A stretch of 64,000 nucleotides of DNA, from assembly GCF_901538265.1 (NCBI RefSeq), contig NZ_LR593886.1:4981738-5045737 (forward strand), given 5' to 3'. Position 1 is the stretch's first letter, and every line of letters starts with the position of its first letter. Positions 61,341-64,000 of this stretch are shown one piece after another. This DNA comes from Gemmata massiliana. GTDB taxonomy: Bacteria > Planctomycetota > Planctomycetia > Gemmatales > Gemmataceae. A program made the translations under genes and the position numbers. Under the pieces are notes generated by a model. It made no database searches. It was given only the letters and a program-made list of their open reading frames with translations, and was not told the origin of the DNA.

Positions 61341-63854
61341 ATGACCCCACGCCGCACTCGTTTAGCTCTCGCCCTGGTATTGTTCCTGGGCTGTGCCTCG
61401 ATCGCGGTCCCGGCGGACGTCGTCGTCCTCAAGGACGGCTTCGTGATCCAGGGGGACGTGCGGAAGGAGACCACTTCCGTCGTCGATAAGGCCAGCGGGC
61501 GCTCCATTCCGATCGTGAAAGCCGACGGCCTCGACCTGATCGACGAGGGGCCGAAGTGGACGATCTTCAGCACCCACGCGAAACAGCTCGGCGCGATCTC
61601 CCCGGACATCAAGCTCCGCCCGGAGTACCGGGCGTACAAGATGCCGTTCCCGGGGCGGAAGGCGAACAACGCGCTCACCGACATCGGCGAGACCGTGAAG
61701 GTGAGCGAGTTCGACTCGAAGTGGATCAGAACGATCGAGGCGAAGTCGTTCATTGCCGCGAACGCGAAGATCGACCAGCAGATCACGTACATGGACCCGT
61801 ACTTCATTTACATGGTCTCGGCGACGCACCTCTGGCGCCTCTCGTTCCGCACGAACGAGTGGGACCCGAAGCTGGTCCGCAAGCTCCTGCTCATGCACCC
61901 CGATCTGGCCGAACCCGACGGCAAGTGCGACCCCCTGAAGCGGATCGCGCTCGCCCGGTTCATGCTCGACGCCGGGTGGCTCCAGTTCGCGAAGGACGAG
62001 ATGGACCGGCTCAAGCGCGACTTCACGGGCACACTATCCAAGGACGCGCAAGAGGTACACGACAAGATCACGAAGGATATCGACACCGTCACGGCCGACC
62101 TCGTGGCGCGCGAGGCCGAAAAAGCGCTCGCGGCCGGGCGCTACAAGTACGCGGCCGAGGTGCTCGCGATCTTCCCCGAGAAGACCGCCGACTCGAAAGA
62201 AGTGGCCCGGGCCGCGAAAGTGGGCGCCGAACTGAAGACCGGTCAGGAGCGCCACGACACCGCCCGCCGGGTGCTGAACGGCCTCGTCGACGATGTTGGG
62301 GGGAAGCGCCCGCTCAACGCACTCGTCGCGGTCGGTGGGGGGCTGGCGCAAGGTGCCTGGAAGCCGGAGAAAGCCGTCACGTCGCAGGCGCTCGAACTCG
62401 CGACCGCGGGCGCGCAGGTGATCGAGGAACTGCACCCGGATTCCGCGATCCGCATCGAAACGTTTGTAACCCTCGCGACCCAAGCCGAGCGGGAGCGCGC
62501 GGCCGGCAAGGAGCCGACCAAGAAGCCCGACGAACTGGTCGCCACCGCAATTAGCGGGTGGGCGATGGGCCGCAACGGGGCGACCCCGAACGTGGAATCG
62601 GCACTGAAGATCTGGACCGCGCGCCAGTTGGTCCTCGCGTTTCAGCGGGGCGAATCGCAAGCGAGCCGAAATGATGCCCTGGCCCGGTACCGGAAGAACG
62701 CGAATCTCGATATCCCGCAACTCGCGCAGATCATCTCGCTGCTCCCGCCCGCGGAACCGGAGGACCTCGAAAACCGTACAGGGAAGCCGCTCTCCATCGG
62801 GAAGAGCGTGCCCGGGGGCGTGTACCAGCGGAAGTCGATGCCCGCGCCCGGGCACGCGACGGGCATCGATTACATCGTGAAGCTCCCGCCCGAGTACCAC
62901 CACGGGCGCGCGTACCCGGTTCTCATCGTTCTCACGCACGCGGGGGTGAACCCGGAAGACGTGCTCGGCCCGCTCATGACCGAGTCCGAGCGGAACGGGT
63001 ACATCGTCGTCGCGCCCGAGTGGACCAACCAGTTCGGGAAGGGCTGGCAGTGGAACCCGGACGACCACGTGTACGTGACGGCCGTGCTCCGCGACGCGGT
63101 GCGGCACTTCACCGTGGACAACGACCGCGTGTTCCTCTGCGGCGTGGGCGAGGGCGCGAACATGGCGATGGACGTCGGCGCGTCGCACCCGGACCTGTTC
63201 GCCGGGGTGATCCCGATGGCCCCCATCCCCAAGTGGGGGAGCTTCTTCATCGAGACTTGGCGCAACGCGCAGAAGTTGCCGTTCTACGTCGTGACGGGCG
63301 AACTCGCCGGTCAGTCGCTGCCCAACCTGCGGAGCATCTTCGAGCGCTGGACGCGCAACGGGTTCCCGGCCGTGATGACGATCTACAAGGGGCGCGGAAT
63401 CGAGTGGTACGCTTCGGAAGCGACGACGATATTCGACTGGATGAGCCGCAAGACCCGCGTGAACGGGACCGCGACGCTGGCGCTCGGCGCCAACCGCCAG
63501 TCGTGGGCGATGTTGCGCGAGCACGACAACCGGTTCTACTGGCTCCAGGCGGACAAGGTCGTTGTGGGGAAGAACGGCGGCGCGGTCGTCCCGGCGCTCA
63601 TGCAGGGAGACGTGCGCGGAAACTTGATCGATCTGAAGTGCGACAAAGTCAAACACCTAACAGTGTGGCTCAGCGCTGATATGATCGACTGGGCGAAGCC
63701 GGTGAAGGTTCAGATCAATGCCGCGGTACCGTCCGCGTGGCCCAAAGCGAAGGTGATTGCACCGAGCCTCGACGTGCTCCTCGAAGACTATTTCGAGCGC
63801 GGCGACCGCCGCATGTTGTTCCTGAACAAGCTGGAACTCAAGACGGGGCCGTAG
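61341..63854 (+). CDS. Secreted alpha/beta-hydrolase-like protein without catalytic triad
   Basis: The protein has 837 residues from ATG 61341, with GGAG upstream; the frame opens at 61044. A signal peptide (LALALVLFLGCASIAVPA) precedes a short SH3-like beta segment (DVVVLKDGFVIQGDVRKE) and a long helical region. The C-terminal part has an esterase-like fold (YIVKLPPEYHHGRAYPVLIV; YIVVAPEWTNQFGKGW). The nucleophile elbow reads CGVGEGANMA, Gly in place of Ser, and the position expected for His reads YKGRGIEWY. The probable acid position is also changed (VVTGELAGQSL). It therefore looks non-catalytic. I infer a binding role; the pattern parallels the hydrolase domain at 27620-29776. Confidence 0.82.
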   Translation: MTPRRTRLALALVLFLGCASIAVPADVVVLKDGFVIQGDVRKETTSVVDKASGRSIPIVKADGLDLIDEGPKWTIFSTHAKQLGAISPDIKLRPEYRAYKMPFPGRKANNALTDIGETVKVSEFDSKWIRTIEAKSFIAANAKIDQQITYMDPYFIYMVSATHLWRLSFRTNEWDPKLVRKLLLMHPDLAEPDGKCDPLKRIALARFMLDAGWLQFAKDEMDRLKRDFTGTLSKDAQEVHDKITKDIDTVTADLVAREAEKALAAGRYKYAAEVLAIFPEKTADSKEVARAAKVGAELKTGQERHDTARRVLNGLVDDVGGKRPLNALVAVGGGLAQGAWKPEKAVTSQALELATAGAQVIEELHPDSAIRIETFVTLATQAERERAAGKEPTKKPDELVATAISGWAMGRNGATPNVESALKIWTARQLVLAFQRGESQASRNDALARYRKNANLDIPQLAQIISLLPPAEPEDLENRTGKPLSIGKSVPGGVYQRKSMPAPGHATGIDYIVKLPPEYHHGRAYPVLIVLTHAGVNPEDVLGPLMTESERNGYIVVAPEWTNQFGKGWQWNPDDHVYVTAVLRDAVRHFTVDNDRVFLCGVGEGANMAMDVGASHPDLFAGVIPMAPIPKWGSFFIETWRNAQKLPFYVVTGELAGQSLPNLRSIFERWTRNGFPAVMTIYKGRGIEWYASEATTIFDWMSRKTRVNGTATLALGANRQSWAMLREHDNRFYWLQADKVVVGKNGGAVVPALMQGDVRGNLIDLKCDKVKHLTVWLSADMIDWAKPVKVQINAAVPSAWPKAKVIAPSLDVLLEDYFERGDRRMLFLNKLELKTGP

Positions 63855-63871
63855 CGGTTGCGCTTGTTCCG

Positions 63872-63979
63872 GGCGAACGGCCGGCGTCAGCCGGCTGGTC
63901 GTGCGAGCGAGATTCAACTAAGAGTTTGACAGGATTCACAGGATCGACGGGATGAGTCGTGCGAGGCGAACGGCCGGCG
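63872..63979 (+). repeat. Intergenic repeats at the window end
   Basis: A 15-base exact direct repeat, GGCGAACGGCCGGCG, occurs at 63872-63886 and 63965-63979. The first copy continues into a REP-like palindrome (63879-63896) related to that at 50205. Confidence 0.6.
63928..63956 (+). repeat. 9-bp-period dispersed repeat, copy 2
   Basis: GACAGGATTCACAGGATCGA, then CGGGATGAG. It is the plus-strand counterpart of the element at 108-135, with the same 9-base period. Confidence 0.6.
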
Positions 63980-64000
63980 AACCGACACCGCTGCCTTCGT

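Overview
The window looks like a chromosomal segment of a planctomycete, most probably a member of the Gemmataceae. The grounds are a high GC content with GC-rich third positions, many GTG starts with weak Shine-Dalgarno sites, long secreted proteins, an ECF sigma factor fused to a membrane and MORN-repeat tail, a Ser/Thr kinase with an extracytoplasmic domain, DUF1573 and NHL proteins, and a MoxR/DUF58/von Willebrand cluster of planctomycete type. This is inference from gene content; no marker gene for taxonomy is present. I found no tRNA, rRNA, CRISPR array, transposase or prophage.

Layout. (1) 0.5-7.0 kb: a giant secreted PQQ-propeller/TPR protein and a secreted squalene-cyclase-fold repeat protein. 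(2) 7.2-19.3 kb: a co-directional cluster moxR, DUF58, BatA-like protein, membrane VWA protein and a DUF4175-like giant membrane protein, closed by a hairpin at 19364. (3) 19.7-24.4 kb: three secreted proteins (low-complexity/coiled coil, a 366-aa unknown, an NPCBM-like protein). (4) 24.5-29.8 kb: three consecutive trypsin-fold/PDZ genes in which only the first keeps the His-Asp-Ser triad; the third also carries an alpha/beta-hydrolase domain without its nucleophile. (5) 29.9-32.5 kb, minus strand: ECF sigma-MORN fusion and an HNH nuclease. (6) 32.7-38.1 kb, minus strand: a McrBC-type restriction locus with two peculiarities, a DUF2461-like domain inside McrB and a membrane protein gene between mcrB and mcrC that is translationally coupled to mcrC. 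I regard this as the best candidate for an undescribed system. (7) 38.5-47.4 kb: metallophosphoesterase, MFS transporter, small secreted protein, Rad52-like protein, phosphosugar mutase, Ig-like protein and Ser/Thr kinase. (8) 47.8-55.9 kb: mnmG, a probable structured RNA, a response regulator with an excisionase-type DNA-binding domain paired with an HDOD-histidine kinase, a frameshifted ABC-type ATPase, a ComF-type phosphoribosyltransferase and a DUF1573 protein. (9) 56.0-63.9 kb: pyruvate carboxylase, an NHL-repeat protein, a zinc-ribbon membrane protein and a second alpha/beta-hydrolase-like protein without a catalytic serine.

Genes that probably work together: the MoxR ATPase and its VWA/membrane partners (chaperone or assembly at the cell envelope); mcrB, the membrane protein and mcrC (defence); the response regulator and the histidine kinase just downstream (two-component pair). 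Intergenic regions carry several dispersed short repeats: a 9-bp-period repeat, a GTTAGC/AATGTTA motif and a REP-like palindrome.
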